Part shown: piece after piece, positions 1-6,453 of the stretch | Layout: each line of letters starts with the position of its first letter | How positions within the stretch are numbered: the stretch's first letter is position 1 | Assembly (NCBI GenBank): GCA_040235505.1 | Contig: JBECKW010000287.1 | Coordinates: 1-11,462, forward strand | DNA length: 11,462 bases | Reading direction: 5' to 3' | Origin: JBECKW01 sp040235505 | Lineage (GTDB): Bacteria; Desulfobacterota; Desulfobacteria; Desulfobacterales; JAFDDL01 | The notes under the pieces: model-generated | The model's input: only the letters and a program-made list of their open reading frames with translations | Told to the model about the DNA's origin: nothing | Databases searched by the model: none | Made by a program: the position numbers and the translations under genes

Positions 1-54
1 CTTCGGGAGGTTTCGAAAATGGAAAAAGAGATGGTGCCCAACCGGAAAAAATAG
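1..54 (+). CDS. C-terminal tail of an upstream gene, product unknown
   Basis: The frame starting at base 1 is open and ends at TAG 52-54. Its 17 residues (LREVSKMEKEMVPNRKK) are charged and helix-like, as expected for the end of a soluble protein. The other two forward frames are also open for 60-85 bases but read as less protein-like. The tail ends 34 bp before proS, so the upstream gene probably belongs to the same operon. In related bacteria ispG or rseP often precedes proS, and an IspG tail would fit, but 17 residues cannot show it. Confidence 0.4.
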   Translation, partial: LREVSKMEKEMVPNRKK

Positions 55-88
55 ATTACTATTGATGGATCACAGGTGGAGACGGTAA

Positions 89-1609
89 ATGGAAAACAAG
101 GTTAAAACGGCGATCACGCCGACAAGAGAAGAAGATTACGCGGAATGGTACCAGCAGGTGGTCAAGGCCTCCGCCCTGGCCGAGCACTCGGCGGTCCGGG
201 GATGCATGGTGGTGCTTCCCTGGGGATACGCCCTGTGGGAAAATATCGTTCAGGCCCTGGACGGCCTGTTCAAGGAAACCGGTGTTAAAAACGCCTACTT
301 TCCCCTGTTTATCCCTCTGAATTTCCTGGAAAAGGAAGCCGAGCATGTGGAAGGCTTCGCCAAGGAATGCGCCGTGGTAACCCACCACCGCCTGGAGCAG
401 GGCCCCAGCGGCGGGCTGGTGCCGGCCGGCGAGCTCACCGAGCCGCTCATCGTGCGGCCCACGTCGGAAACCATTATCGGAGACTCCTTCTCCCGGTGGG
501 TCAGCAGCTACCGGGACCTGCCGCTCCTGATCAACCAGTGGGCCAACGTGGTCAGGTGGGAAATGCGCACCCGCATTTTCCTGCGCACCAGCGAATTTCT
601 CTGGCAGGAGGGCCACACCGCCCACGCCACCCGGGAAGAGGCCGAGGACCGCACCCGGATGATGCTCGACATCTATGCGAAGGTGGCCGAGGAGTACCTG
701 GCCATCCCGGTCATCAAAGGGGCCAAGAGCCCCTCCGAACGCTTCCCCGGCGCCATTGAAACCTACTGCATCGAGGCCATGATGCAGGATCGAAAAGCGC
801 TTCAGGCCGGCACCTCCCATTTCCTCGGCCAGAATTTCGCCAAGGCCTCGGATATCAAGTTCCAGTCCGCCGAGGGCGGCGAGGTCCATGCCTGGACCAC
901 CTCCTGGGGGGTCTCCACCCGGCTGGTGGGGGGCGTCATCATGACCCACTCCGATGACGACGGCCTCATCCTGCCCCCGAAGGTGGCATCTTCCCAGGTG
1001 GTCCTGCTGCCGATCTTTCGCAAGGAATCGGACCGGGAGTCGGTGACGGCTTACGTGCAAAAGCTTTCCCGGGATCTTAAAGCAGTTTCCTATCATGGTC
1101 AGAAGCTGCGGGTCGAAATCGATGACCGGGACATCGGAGGCGCCCGGGGCTGGGACTGGATTAAAAAGGGAATTCCGATCCGGCTCGAAATCGGCCCCCG
1201 GGACATGGAAAACGACCAGGTGTTCATGGCCCGGCGGGACAAGGCCCATCGGGACAAGGCTTCCCTGAAGCGTGATGAGTTCATCGCATCGGTGGGCACG
1301 ATTCTCGACGAGATCCAGCAGAACCTGTACGACCGGGCGGCCACCCTCTTGAAAGCTCATACGCGGAAGATTGACGACCGGAAAGCCTTTTTCGATTTCT
1401 TCACGCCGGAAAACCAGGAAAAGCCCGAAATTCACGGCGGTTTCGCCAGCTCCCACTGGTGCGGAAGCGCCGAGTGTGAGGCCCGGATCAAGGAAGATCT
1501 GAGTGTCACCATCCGGTGCATCCCCCTTGACGCCGCCGAAGAAGCCGGCGCCTGCATCTTCTGCGGAGAGCCGAGCCGCCGCCGGGTTATATTTGCGAAA
1601 GCGTACTAG
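89..1609 (+). CDS. proS: Prolyl-tRNA synthetase, archaeal/eukaryotic type
   Basis: Cytoplasmic class II enzyme that attaches proline to tRNA-Pro using ATP. At 506 residues it matches the short archaeal/eukaryotic-type ProRS (type 3) and lacks the large editing insertion of E. coli-type ProRS. Visible parts: the substrate-binding RPTSET at residues 123-128; motif 2 around NVVRWEMRTR (153-162) followed by RTSEFLWQEGHTAH; the motif 3 region GGVIMTHSDDDGL (281-293); an anticodon-binding domain from about 305 to 410; and a C-terminal zinc-type module with Cys458, Cys463, Cys489 and Cys492. The protein ends in tyrosine (KAY), as is usual for this type. AGGTGGAG at 74-81, seven bases before the ATG, supports the start. 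rel follows after 6 bp, so the two are almost certainly cotranscribed. Family identity is secure. Confidence 0.97.
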   Translation: MENKVKTAITPTREEDYAEWYQQVVKASALAEHSAVRGCMVVLPWGYALWENIVQALDGLFKETGVKNAYFPLFIPLNFLEKEAEHVEGFAKECAVVTHHRLEQGPSGGLVPAGELTEPLIVRPTSETIIGDSFSRWVSSYRDLPLLINQWANVVRWEMRTRIFLRTSEFLWQEGHTAHATREEAEDRTRMMLDIYAKVAEEYLAIPVIKGAKSPSERFPGAIETYCIEAMMQDRKALQAGTSHFLGQNFAKASDIKFQSAEGGEVHAWTTSWGVSTRLVGGVIMTHSDDDGLILPPKVASSQVVLLPIFRKESDRESVTAYVQKLSRDLKAVSYHGQKLRVEIDDRDIGGARGWDWIKKGIPIRLEIGPRDMENDQVFMARRDKAHRDKASLKRDEFIASVGTILDEIQQNLYDRAATLLKAHTRKIDDRKAFFDFFTPENQEKPEIHGGFASSHWCGSAECEARIKEDLSVTIRCIPLDAAEEAGACIFCGEPSRRRVIFAKAY

Positions 1610-1615
1610 CTGGAC

Positions 1616-3760
1616 ATGATTCATATCAAAGACATCATCGACAACGTCCTTCGGCACCACCCGGAAGCCGAGGTGGATATCATTGAAAAGGCTTACGCCT
1701 ATACCGCCCGGATGCATGACGGCGTCACATGGGTGGCGGGAAAGCCGTCCCTGCCGCATTCCATGTCCGTGGCCTCCATATTGGCAGACATGAACCTGGA
1801 CGCCGTAAGCGTGGCCGCGGGACTCCTTCATGACGTCCTGGAAGATACCCGGGCCACGGCCCCGGATCTGAAAGCGGAGTTTGGGGAGGAGATCAGCCGC
1901 CTGGTGTCCGGAGTGACCAGAATCAGCGTCCTTACGCTCCACAGTCCCAATCATGCCAAACAGGCGGAAAACATCCGAAAGATGATTCTGGCCATGGCCG
2001 ATGATATCCGGGTGATTCTGATCAAGCTGGCGGACCGGCTTCACAACATGCGCTCCATTCGTCATCATCCGCCGGACATCCAGGTCAACCTCAGTAAGGA
2101 AACCCTCGACATCTACTCCCCCATCGCCGCCAGGCTGGGTATTTACTGGATCAAGAGCGAACTCGACCTGGCCGCTTTCCGGTATGCATTCCCGAAGGAG
2201 TATAAAACCATCAAAGCCCGGGTCAACAAAGAACTCGGTGAACGCGAAAAGTACATTGAAAAGGTCAAACGCCTGATTAAAAACGAACTCGAAAGCCGGG
2301 GGGTGTCCTGCGAGGTGATGGGGCGATATAAAAATTATTACAGCATCTATACCAAGATGATGGAGCAGAACCTGCCCTTCGAGGAAATTTACGATATTAT
2401 CGCCTTCCGGGTCATCGTGGAGACCATCCCCCAATGCTACGAGGTGCTGGGGCACGTTCATTCACTCTGGAGACCGATCCCCAAAAAGTTCAAGGATTAT
2501 ATCGGGTTTCCCAAACCGAACATGTACCAGTCGCTTCATACCACCGTGGTGGGACCCTTCAGGGACCGCATCGAAATTCAGATCCGAACCCGGGAAATGG
2601 ACGAGGTGGCCAAATCCGGTATTGCGGCGCACTGGAGCTACAAGGAAGGCAATATCACGGACAAGACTGTTGCCAGCCAGTTCAACTGGATTCAGAACCT
2701 GGTGGAGAATCAGACCAGCGTTCAGGATCCCAACGAGTTTCTGGAAAACGTCCGGATCGATCTGTTTCCCGATGAAGTTTACGTGTTTACCCCCAACGGG
2801 GAAGTCAAAGCGATTCCCAAGGGGGCCACACCGGTGGATTTTGCATATATGATCCATTCGGAGGTCGGCAACCAATGCACCGGCGCCAAGGTGGACGGCC
2901 GCATGGTCCCGCTGCACCATGAGCTTCAGACCGGCAACATGGTGGAAATCATCACCACCAAGGGGCACCATCCCAGCAAGGACTGGCTGAAGTTCGTCAA
3001 ATCCGTCAAAGCCCGGAGCCGCATCCGCCAGTGGATCAAAACCCAGGATCGGGAACGCAGCCTCACATTGGGACGGGAATTATGCGAGAAGATGTTTCGG
3101 AAGCACCGCCTCAATTTCAACACGCTGCTGAAATCCGATGAAATGTCTGAGGCGGTGGAAAGCTTCGGATTCAAGGATGTGGACGATCTGATCGCCAGCA
3201 TCGGTTACGGGAAAATCACCCCCCTGCAACTGGTTCGAAAGCTTCGGCCCAAACCCGAAGAGCAGGCGCCGCCGTCCAAACTGACCGAGATGATCGATCA
3301 GGTCAGAAAGAAACGGCGGAAATCCGGTGTGCTGGTGAGCGGCATCGACGACATGCTGATCCGGTTCGGCAAGTGCTGCCGGCCCGTCCCGGGGGATCCC
3401 ATCACCGGATACATCACCCGGGGTCAGGGGGTCACGGTCCACCGGATCGGATGCGCGAATGCGCTGAAGATCAACCCGGAACGGCGGGTGGAGGTCAGTT
3501 GGAGCCGGGACGGCAGTGACAGTTACCCGGTCAAAATTACGCTGCTGGCCGATGATCGGGTGGGTCTTCTGGCGGACATTGCCGCCACCATCAGCAAGCA
3601 GGGAACCAATATTGTTACTGCAGACTCCGCTGTCCGCCAAAATAAAAGTGTCGACCTTTTCTTCACCATCATGGTGAGAGACACGGCGCAAATGGAACAG
3701 GTCATGGCGGCGCTCCAGCGGCTGAAGCCCGTGCGAAACGTTCGGCGGGTGGATAGCTGA
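1616..3760 (+). CDS. rel: Bifunctional (p)ppGpp synthetase/hydrolase, Rel/SpoT family
   Basis: Makes and degrades the alarmone (p)ppGpp in response to starvation, probably at the ribosome. The 714 residues match full-length Rel. The N-terminal HD hydrolase domain keeps His48, His72-Asp73 in LLHDVLEDT and Asp140 in LADRLHN, so hydrolysis should be active. The synthetase domain has GRYKNYYSIYTKM (236-248), YDIIAFRVIV with Asp260, and MYQSLHTT (303-310). TGS lies at about 386-446, a Cys-containing conserved module around GKCCRPVPGD comes next, and a C-terminal ACT domain covers about 640-714. The usual RFKD motif reads KFKD (291-294); with Lys it is still the basic SpoT/Rel type, unlike the acidic ExDD of RelA. 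No clear Shine-Dalgarno precedes the ATG, which sits 6 bp after the proS stop, so translational coupling is likely. Whether to call it relA or spoT is a matter of convention. Confidence 0.96.
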   Translation: MIHIKDIIDNVLRHHPEAEVDIIEKAYAYTARMHDGVTWVAGKPSLPHSMSVASILADMNLDAVSVAAGLLHDVLEDTRATAPDLKAEFGEEISRLVSGVTRISVLTLHSPNHAKQAENIRKMILAMADDIRVILIKLADRLHNMRSIRHHPPDIQVNLSKETLDIYSPIAARLGIYWIKSELDLAAFRYAFPKEYKTIKARVNKELGEREKYIEKVKRLIKNELESRGVSCEVMGRYKNYYSIYTKMMEQNLPFEEIYDIIAFRVIVETIPQCYEVLGHVHSLWRPIPKKFKDYIGFPKPNMYQSLHTTVVGPFRDRIEIQIRTREMDEVAKSGIAAHWSYKEGNITDKTVASQFNWIQNLVENQTSVQDPNEFLENVRIDLFPDEVYVFTPNGEVKAIPKGATPVDFAYMIHSEVGNQCTGAKVDGRMVPLHHELQTGNMVEIITTKGHHPSKDWLKFVKSVKARSRIRQWIKTQDRERSLTLGRELCEKMFRKHRLNFNTLLKSDEMSEAVESFGFKDVDDLIASIGYGKITPLQLVRKLRPKPEEQAPPSKLTEMIDQVRKKRRKSGVLVSGIDDMLIRFGKCCRPVPGDPITGYITRGQGVTVHRIGCANALKINPERRVEVSWSRDGSDSYPVKITLLADDRVGLLADIAATISKQGTNIVTADSAVRQNKSVDLFFTIMVRDTAQMEQVMAALQRLKPVRNVRRVDS

Positions 3761-3769
3761 CTATTTGAA

Positions 3770-3961
3770 TCAGGAAGCCTTTACGACGCGACCCGATTTA
3801 ATACAATTGGTGCAGACCGATATTTTCATTACCCGGCCGTTCCTGATCGCCCGAACCTGCTGAAGGTTGGGGTTAAACCGGCGTTTGGTAACATTATGCG
3901 CGTGGCTGACATTATTGCCAACCAGGGGTTTTTTTCCGCAGATTTCACATGCTTTTGACAT
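3770..3961 (-). CDS. rpmB: 50S ribosomal protein L28
   Basis: Structural protein of the large ribosomal subunit. The 63 residues begin MSKACEICGKKP and continue with the family-typical SHAHNVTKRRFNPN and VRAIRNGRVMKISVCTNCIKSG. Two CxxC pairs (CEIC and CTNC) mark the zinc-binding (C+) form, which suggests zinc-dependent folding. The start is supported by AAGGAG about 10 bases upstream on the minus strand. The gene stands alone: it converges on rel with only 9 bp between stop codons, and bamD, upstream in the same direction, is separated by a 299-bp gap that holds a candidate promoter and a palindrome. Confidence 0.96.
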   Translation of the reverse strand: MSKACEICGKKPLVGNNVSHAHNVTKRRFNPNLQQVRAIRNGRVMKISVCTNCIKSGRVVKAS

Positions 3962-4048
3962 CTTTCCATTCTCCTTTTAGCCACCGGCCGCCCGGGCCTT
4001 GAATCCGGCAGAGCAAAGCTCATCCGTTCAGATCGAATCAAAATGATG

Positions 4049-4088
4049 GCTTTTACACGAAACACCCCCGTGTGTAAAGCTCTTTTTT
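4049..4088 (+). terminator. Possible intrinsic terminator, plus strand
   Basis: TTTACACG (4052-4059) can pair with CGTG-TG-TAAA (4069-4078), an 8-bp stem with a 2-nt bulge, followed closely by six T (4083-4088). It would stop plus-strand transcripts coming from proS-rel, which have no terminator in the 9-bp gap before rpmB. The stem overlaps the candidate rpmB promoter on the other strand, so the two readings compete or coexist. Confidence 0.35.
4050..4078 (-). promoter_or_regulatory. Candidate sigma-70 promoter for rpmB
   Basis: On the minus strand TTTACA (plus 4073-4078, five of six consensus bases) is followed after 17 bases by TAAAAG (plus 4050-4055, four of six). Transcription would start near 4043, giving a leader of about 80 nt before rpmB. 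The same bases also form an inverted repeat ahead of a T-run on the plus strand, so this could equally be a terminator for the opposite direction, or both. Confidence 0.4.
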
Positions 4089-4250
4089 ATTTCCGGAGAG
4101 TCATTTTCAAAACGTTTCAGTTCTGTCAAGCTCAAGGCGGATCGAAAATTTCAACCGCAGGCATACATTAGTATTCCGAGGATTGAAATTTTCGACCAAC
4201 GCAGAGATTGGCCGAAATGGGACGTTTTGAAATTGGCTCCAGATAAAAAA
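4083..4250. repeat. Large nested palindromic element between rpmB and bamD
   Basis: Three inverted-repeat pairs share one centre (4168.5). The outer arms TTTCAAAACGT (4105-4115) and its complement (4222-4232) match perfectly and extend outward to 4098/4239 with two non-Watson-Crick positions, one of them G-T. The middle arms TCGAAAATTTCAA (4142-4154) and complement (4183-4195) are perfect over 13 bp. The apical arms 4160-4166 and 4171-4177 close a 4-base ATTA loop with one mismatch. The edges also mirror each other: TTTTTTAT at 4083-4090 and its complement at 4243-4250. No coding capacity is visible. It looks like a non-autonomous palindromic repeat (REP- or MITE-like), and the origin is unknown. 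Confidence 0.7.
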
Positions 4251-4273
4251 CCCACGGGGATCAGGGTGCGGGT
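4245..4273 (-). terminator. Possible terminator of the trxA-bamD operon
   Basis: Read on the minus strand, the last bamD codons and stop can form a short stem (ACCC/GGGT plus AC/GT after a 2-nt bulge, plus 4250-4273) running straight into six T (plus 4245-4250). The stem is weak, so termination efficiency is uncertain. The T-run is the edge of the palindromic element. Confidence 0.3.
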
Positions 4274-4974
4274 GTATCCGCCACCGCGGCTTCCGGGGCT
4301 GCCGGGACTGCCGTTTTTGAAGCCTCATTTTTTATATGCGCTTCGCATTTGGCAAGATATTGGAGGGCGATATATTGAACTCCGGTGTCGGAATAATCGT
4401 TGATTACGTTTTGAAACCGGGCAAGCGCCGCCTGGTAGTTCTTCCGTCTAAAATAATACTTGGCCACCAGAAGCTCGTGGCTGGCGAGTCGTCTCTGGCA
4501 TTCGGTGATATGCGCCCGGGTCGGCCCCGTATACTCGCTGTCGGGCCACCGGTTCAGGAGTCGCTTGAAAGCCGCAAGTGCTTTTTTGGTGTTTTCCTGA
4601 TCACGGTCGATGGTATGCATCTGATCGTAAAAACACCTCCCCACCTGATACATCGCATAGGGAGTCAGCGGATTTTTCGGGTGAAGATTCGCAAACTCTT
4701 CATAAGCCGCCGCCGCCTGGTCATACTCCCGGAGCTTGTAGTGTGCCTCGGCGATCTTCATTTGGGCCGTCGGCACCTGGTCACTGAACGGATACCAGTC
4801 CTTCACCCGCTCAAAGGCGGTGATGGCGCTTTTGTAGTCCCGAGCCTCAAACTTCTTTTGCCCCTCTTCCACCAGTTCGGTGGCGGATTTCTCTTCCTGC
4901 AGCTTTTTATGCGCACAGCCGGAAAGGCAGAGCACAAGTACCATCATCAAACATGCAAATATTTTCATCTTCAT
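4261..4974 (-). CDS. bamD: Outer membrane assembly lipoprotein BamD
   Basis: BamD (YfiO/ComL family) is the essential lipoprotein of the BAM complex that inserts beta-barrel proteins into the outer membrane. The 237 residues start with a lipoprotein signal peptide whose lipobox LSGC ends at Cys20. The next residue is Ala, not Asp, consistent with outer-membrane sorting. Helical TPR-type repeats follow, with YKSAITAFERVKDWYPFS, AEAHYKLREYDQAAAAYEEFANLHPKNP and KNYQAALARFQNVINDYSDT typical of BamD. The last 20 or so residues are an Ala/Pro-rich, probably disordered tail. The gene starts 6 bp after the trxA stop in an operon. The exact start is slightly open: Met1 and Met3 are both possible and the Shine-Dalgarno is weak. 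Confidence 0.92.
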   Translation of the reverse strand: MKMKIFACLMMVLVLCLSGCAHKKLQEEKSATELVEEGQKKFEARDYKSAITAFERVKDWYPFSDQVPTAQMKIAEAHYKLREYDQAAAAYEEFANLHPKNPLTPYAMYQVGRCFYDQMHTIDRDQENTKKALAAFKRLLNRWPDSEYTGPTRAHITECQRRLASHELLVAKYYFRRKNYQAALARFQNVINDYSDTGVQYIALQYLAKCEAHIKNEASKTAVPAAPEAAVADTPAP

Positions 4975-4980
4975 CTCGAT

Positions 4981-5307
4981 TTACAGAATCTTGTTAATTG
5001 CCTCTTCGAGCTTGGCTTTTGCGACCATGCCGGTAATCTGTTCGGCCACCTGTCCCTGTTTGAAGAATATCAGAGTCGGAATCGCTTTTATTCCGTACTT
5101 GCCCGGTGTGATCGGGTTGTCATCCACATTGCATTTTGCAAATGTCACCTGGCCCCCGAATTTTGCGGCCAGTTCTTCAACGATCGGTGCAATGGCCCGG
5201 CAGGGTCCGCACCACGGTGCCCAGAAATCCACCAGAACCGGTTTTTCAGATTGCAGCACCTGGGATTCAAAACCTGCATCATCAATTTCCAGCAAACCTT
5301 CTGCCAT
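4981..5307 (-). CDS. trxA: Thioredoxin
   Basis: Small cytoplasmic disulfide reductase that passes electrons from thioredoxin reductase to ribonucleotide reductase, peroxiredoxins and other targets. The 108 residues are the standard length. The active site WCGPC is at residues 32-36 inside the hallmark VDFWAPWCGPCRAIAP, the buried Asp is at 27 and the cis-proline at Pro77 (IPTLIFF). An extra Cys59 lies in TFAKCNVDDN. AAAGGAA about seven bases before the ATG supports the start. It is the first gene of a two-gene operon with bamD behind a near-consensus promoter, and is divergent from purN. Confidence 0.97.
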   Translation of the reverse strand: MAEGLLEIDDAGFESQVLQSEKPVLVDFWAPWCGPCRAIAPIVEELAAKFGGQVTFAKCNVDDNPITPGKYGIKAIPTLIFFKQGQVAEQITGMVAKAKLEEAINKIL

Positions 5308-5349
5308 GACAAGTTCCTTTCAAGTTAAAATTAGGTTTCAGATCATCTT

Positions 5350-5378
5350 TTTATATGTCCAAGGGGGGGAATTGTCAA
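5350..5378 (-). promoter_or_regulatory. Strong sigma-70 promoter of trxA-bamD
   Basis: On the minus strand a perfect TTGACA (plus 5373-5378) is followed by exactly 17 bases and TATAAA (plus 5350-5355). The spacer contains a run of seven C. The start point would be near 5343, giving a leader of about 36 nt that carries the trxA ribosome binding site. Confidence 0.75.
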
Positions 5379-5466
5379 CCATCGGCAGGGTAACAAATGA
5401 AAGTCCAACGTTCGTTTTTTATTTATCTCTCTTTTCTACATGCCATCGCCCTGATCGCCTCCCGCA

Positions 5467-5517
5467 TTGACACCCTTGGATGGTTTTGTTAGCTTCGGAA
5501 TTCATGATCAATATACT
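5467..5517 (+). promoter_or_regulatory. Candidate promoter elements ahead of purN
   Basis: A perfect TTGACA lies at 5467-5472, but the hexamer 17 bases on (TAGCTT, 5490-5495) is poor. A good -10 (TATACT) lies at 5512-5517 but has no matching -35, and it would start transcription within the ribosome binding site. One of the two probably serves purN; the sequence does not decide which. Confidence 0.25.
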
Positions 5518-5520
5518 CAG

Positions 5521-5529
5521 GGAGAGGGA
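5521..5529 (+). promoter_or_regulatory. Ribosome binding site that fixes the purN start
   Basis: GGAG at 5521-5524 lies five bases before ATG 5530. The same frame is open from a TTG at 5467, but that codon has no binding site and the added residues do not resemble PurN. Translation from 5530 places the conserved ISGGGTN loop at residues 11-17, as in the family. Confidence 0.8.
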
Positions 5530-6318
5530 ATGTCGGAAAGAATTCGAATCGGTGCCTTGATATCCGGCGGCGGCACCAATCTCCAGGCGATTATCGATGC
5601 CTGCGAATCCGGAAAAATTCACGGCAAGATGGTGTTCGTCGGCAGCGACAACCCGGAGGCCAGGGGGCTGGCCCGAAGTCGGCGCCACGGTATTCCGCAT
5701 TTCGTGGTGGACTATGGCGCCCTGATCCGGGAGTATCGAAAAAGTCCCGAAGCCGCCCGGCTTCCGTCGGATTTCGATTTTGCCGACACGATCGCCCGGC
5801 AGTCGCTTTTTGCACCGGACGATGCCCCCGAGCGCGTAAAGACGTTTTTTTCAACCCGGGCGATTGCCGAAGCCCGGCTCCTTGAAGAAATGGGGGCATT
5901 CGAATTCGACCTTCTGGTGCTGGCGGGCTTCATGAGAAACCTCACGCCTTATTTCATCGACCGGATCAACCGGCCCGGTGAAATGCCCCGGATCATGAAC
6001 ATCCATCCGGCGCTGCTTCCCGCCTTTCCGGGTACCGACGGATACGGGGACACCTTCCGTTACGGCTGCAAGGTGGGCGGGTGCACGGTCCACTTCATCG
6101 ACTACGGGGAGGACTCCGGACCCATCATCGGCCAGCGGGCCTTTAGAATCGATCCCGGCGACAGCCTCGATACCGTCCGCGAAAAGGGACTTCGGGAGGA
6201 GTGGATTCTCTATCCCGAGTGCATCGAGCTGTTTGCCCGGAACCGCCTCCGACTCCGAACGCTCGACAGCCATTTGTCCCGTAATGTCGTCGAGATTCTT
6301 CCCGGCTCAGCTCATTGA
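5530..6318 (+). CDS. purN: Phosphoribosylglycinamide formyltransferase with an insertion
   Basis: Transfers a formyl group from 10-formyltetrahydrofolate to GAR in de novo purine synthesis. It has the substrate loop ISGGGTNLQAI (residues 11-21), the folate-site LAGFMR (131-136), the catalytic Asn157 and His159 in MNIHPALLP, and Asp195 in the segment VHFIDYGEDSGPII. The catalytic Asn, His and Asp are therefore all present and the enzyme should be active. It is 262 residues long against 212 in E. coli PurN. Most of the excess is an insertion of about 42 residues between HFVV (57-60) and DLLVLAGF, a charged stretch whose role I do not know. The gene runs divergently from trxA, and a palindrome separates it from dus. 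Confidence 0.93.
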   Translation: MSERIRIGALISGGGTNLQAIIDACESGKIHGKMVFVGSDNPEARGLARSRRHGIPHFVVDYGALIREYRKSPEAARLPSDFDFADTIARQSLFAPDDAPERVKTFFSTRAIAEARLLEEMGAFEFDLLVLAGFMRNLTPYFIDRINRPGEMPRIMNIHPALLPAFPGTDGYGDTFRYGCKVGGCTVHFIDYGEDSGPIIGQRAFRIDPGDSLDTVREKGLREEWILYPECIELFARNRLRLRTLDSHLSRNVVEILPGSAH

Positions 6319-6334
6319 TCCGCAGATATTTTAA
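6316..6334. repeat. Solitary partial copy of the CGCAGATT repeat
   Basis: TGATCCGCAGAT at 6316-6327 includes the purN stop codon and is repeated exactly at 6354-6365, where the 87-bp palindrome begins. The AGATATTTT at 6324-6332 also recurs at 6443-6451, just past the palindrome's right end. The two direct repeats therefore bracket the element, as a remnant of insertion or duplication might. The second is AT-rich and could be chance. Confidence 0.45.
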
Positions 6335-6355
6335 GTGTGCGATAAACGACAAATG

Positions 6356-6442
6356 ATCCGCAGATTACGCAGATTTCCGCAGATTAAATACAAACAAAAA
6401 GTTTCTTTTTTTAATCTGCGGAAATCTGCGTAATCTGCGGAT
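6356..6442. repeat. Perfect 33-bp-arm palindrome between purN and dus
   Basis: Bases 6356-6388 are the exact reverse complement of 6410-6442, with a 21-base A/T-rich loop that itself contains AAAC/GTTT. Each arm is built from three copies of the octamer CGCAGATT (6359-6366, 6368-6375, 6378-6385; complements at 6413-6420, 6423-6430, 6432-6439). It is followed by six T at 6448-6453, so in RNA it would be a very stable hairpin with a U-run. It ends 11 bases before the dus start. From memory, similar CGCAGATT-based intergenic repeats are scattered in many environmental bacterial genomes; I could not check this. Confidence 0.9.
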
Positions 6443-6453
6443 AGATATTTTTT

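Noticed and set aside
59..2461. An 800-codon open frame on the minus strand across proS and rel
   Set aside because: It is antisense to two certain genes, rich in Gly, His, Val and Pro, has no recognisable domain, and is explained by the high G+C at third codon positions, which removes stops on the opposite strand.
3962..4100. Ribosomal-protein leader or riboswitch upstream of rpmB
   Set aside because: Beyond the promoter/terminator-like inverted repeat I could find no conserved leader fold or mimic of the L28 binding site.
4336..5328. A 330-codon plus-strand frame opposite bamD and trxA
   Set aside because: It spans two well-supported minus-strand genes and their junction and shows no family motif.
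5308..5520. A PurR-type operator or purine riboswitch ahead of purN
   Set aside because: No matching palindrome or purine-aptamer core was found; only promoter-like hexamers are visible.
5467..5529. Longer PurN from the TTG at 5467
   Set aside because: No binding site at the TTG, the extra 21 residues do not match the family N terminus, and TTGACA there is better read as a promoter hexamer.
6356..6442. CRISPR-like array from the repeated CGCAGATT units
   Set aside because: Units are only 8 nt with 1-2 nt between them and are inverted across a loop; there are no spacers and no cas genes.
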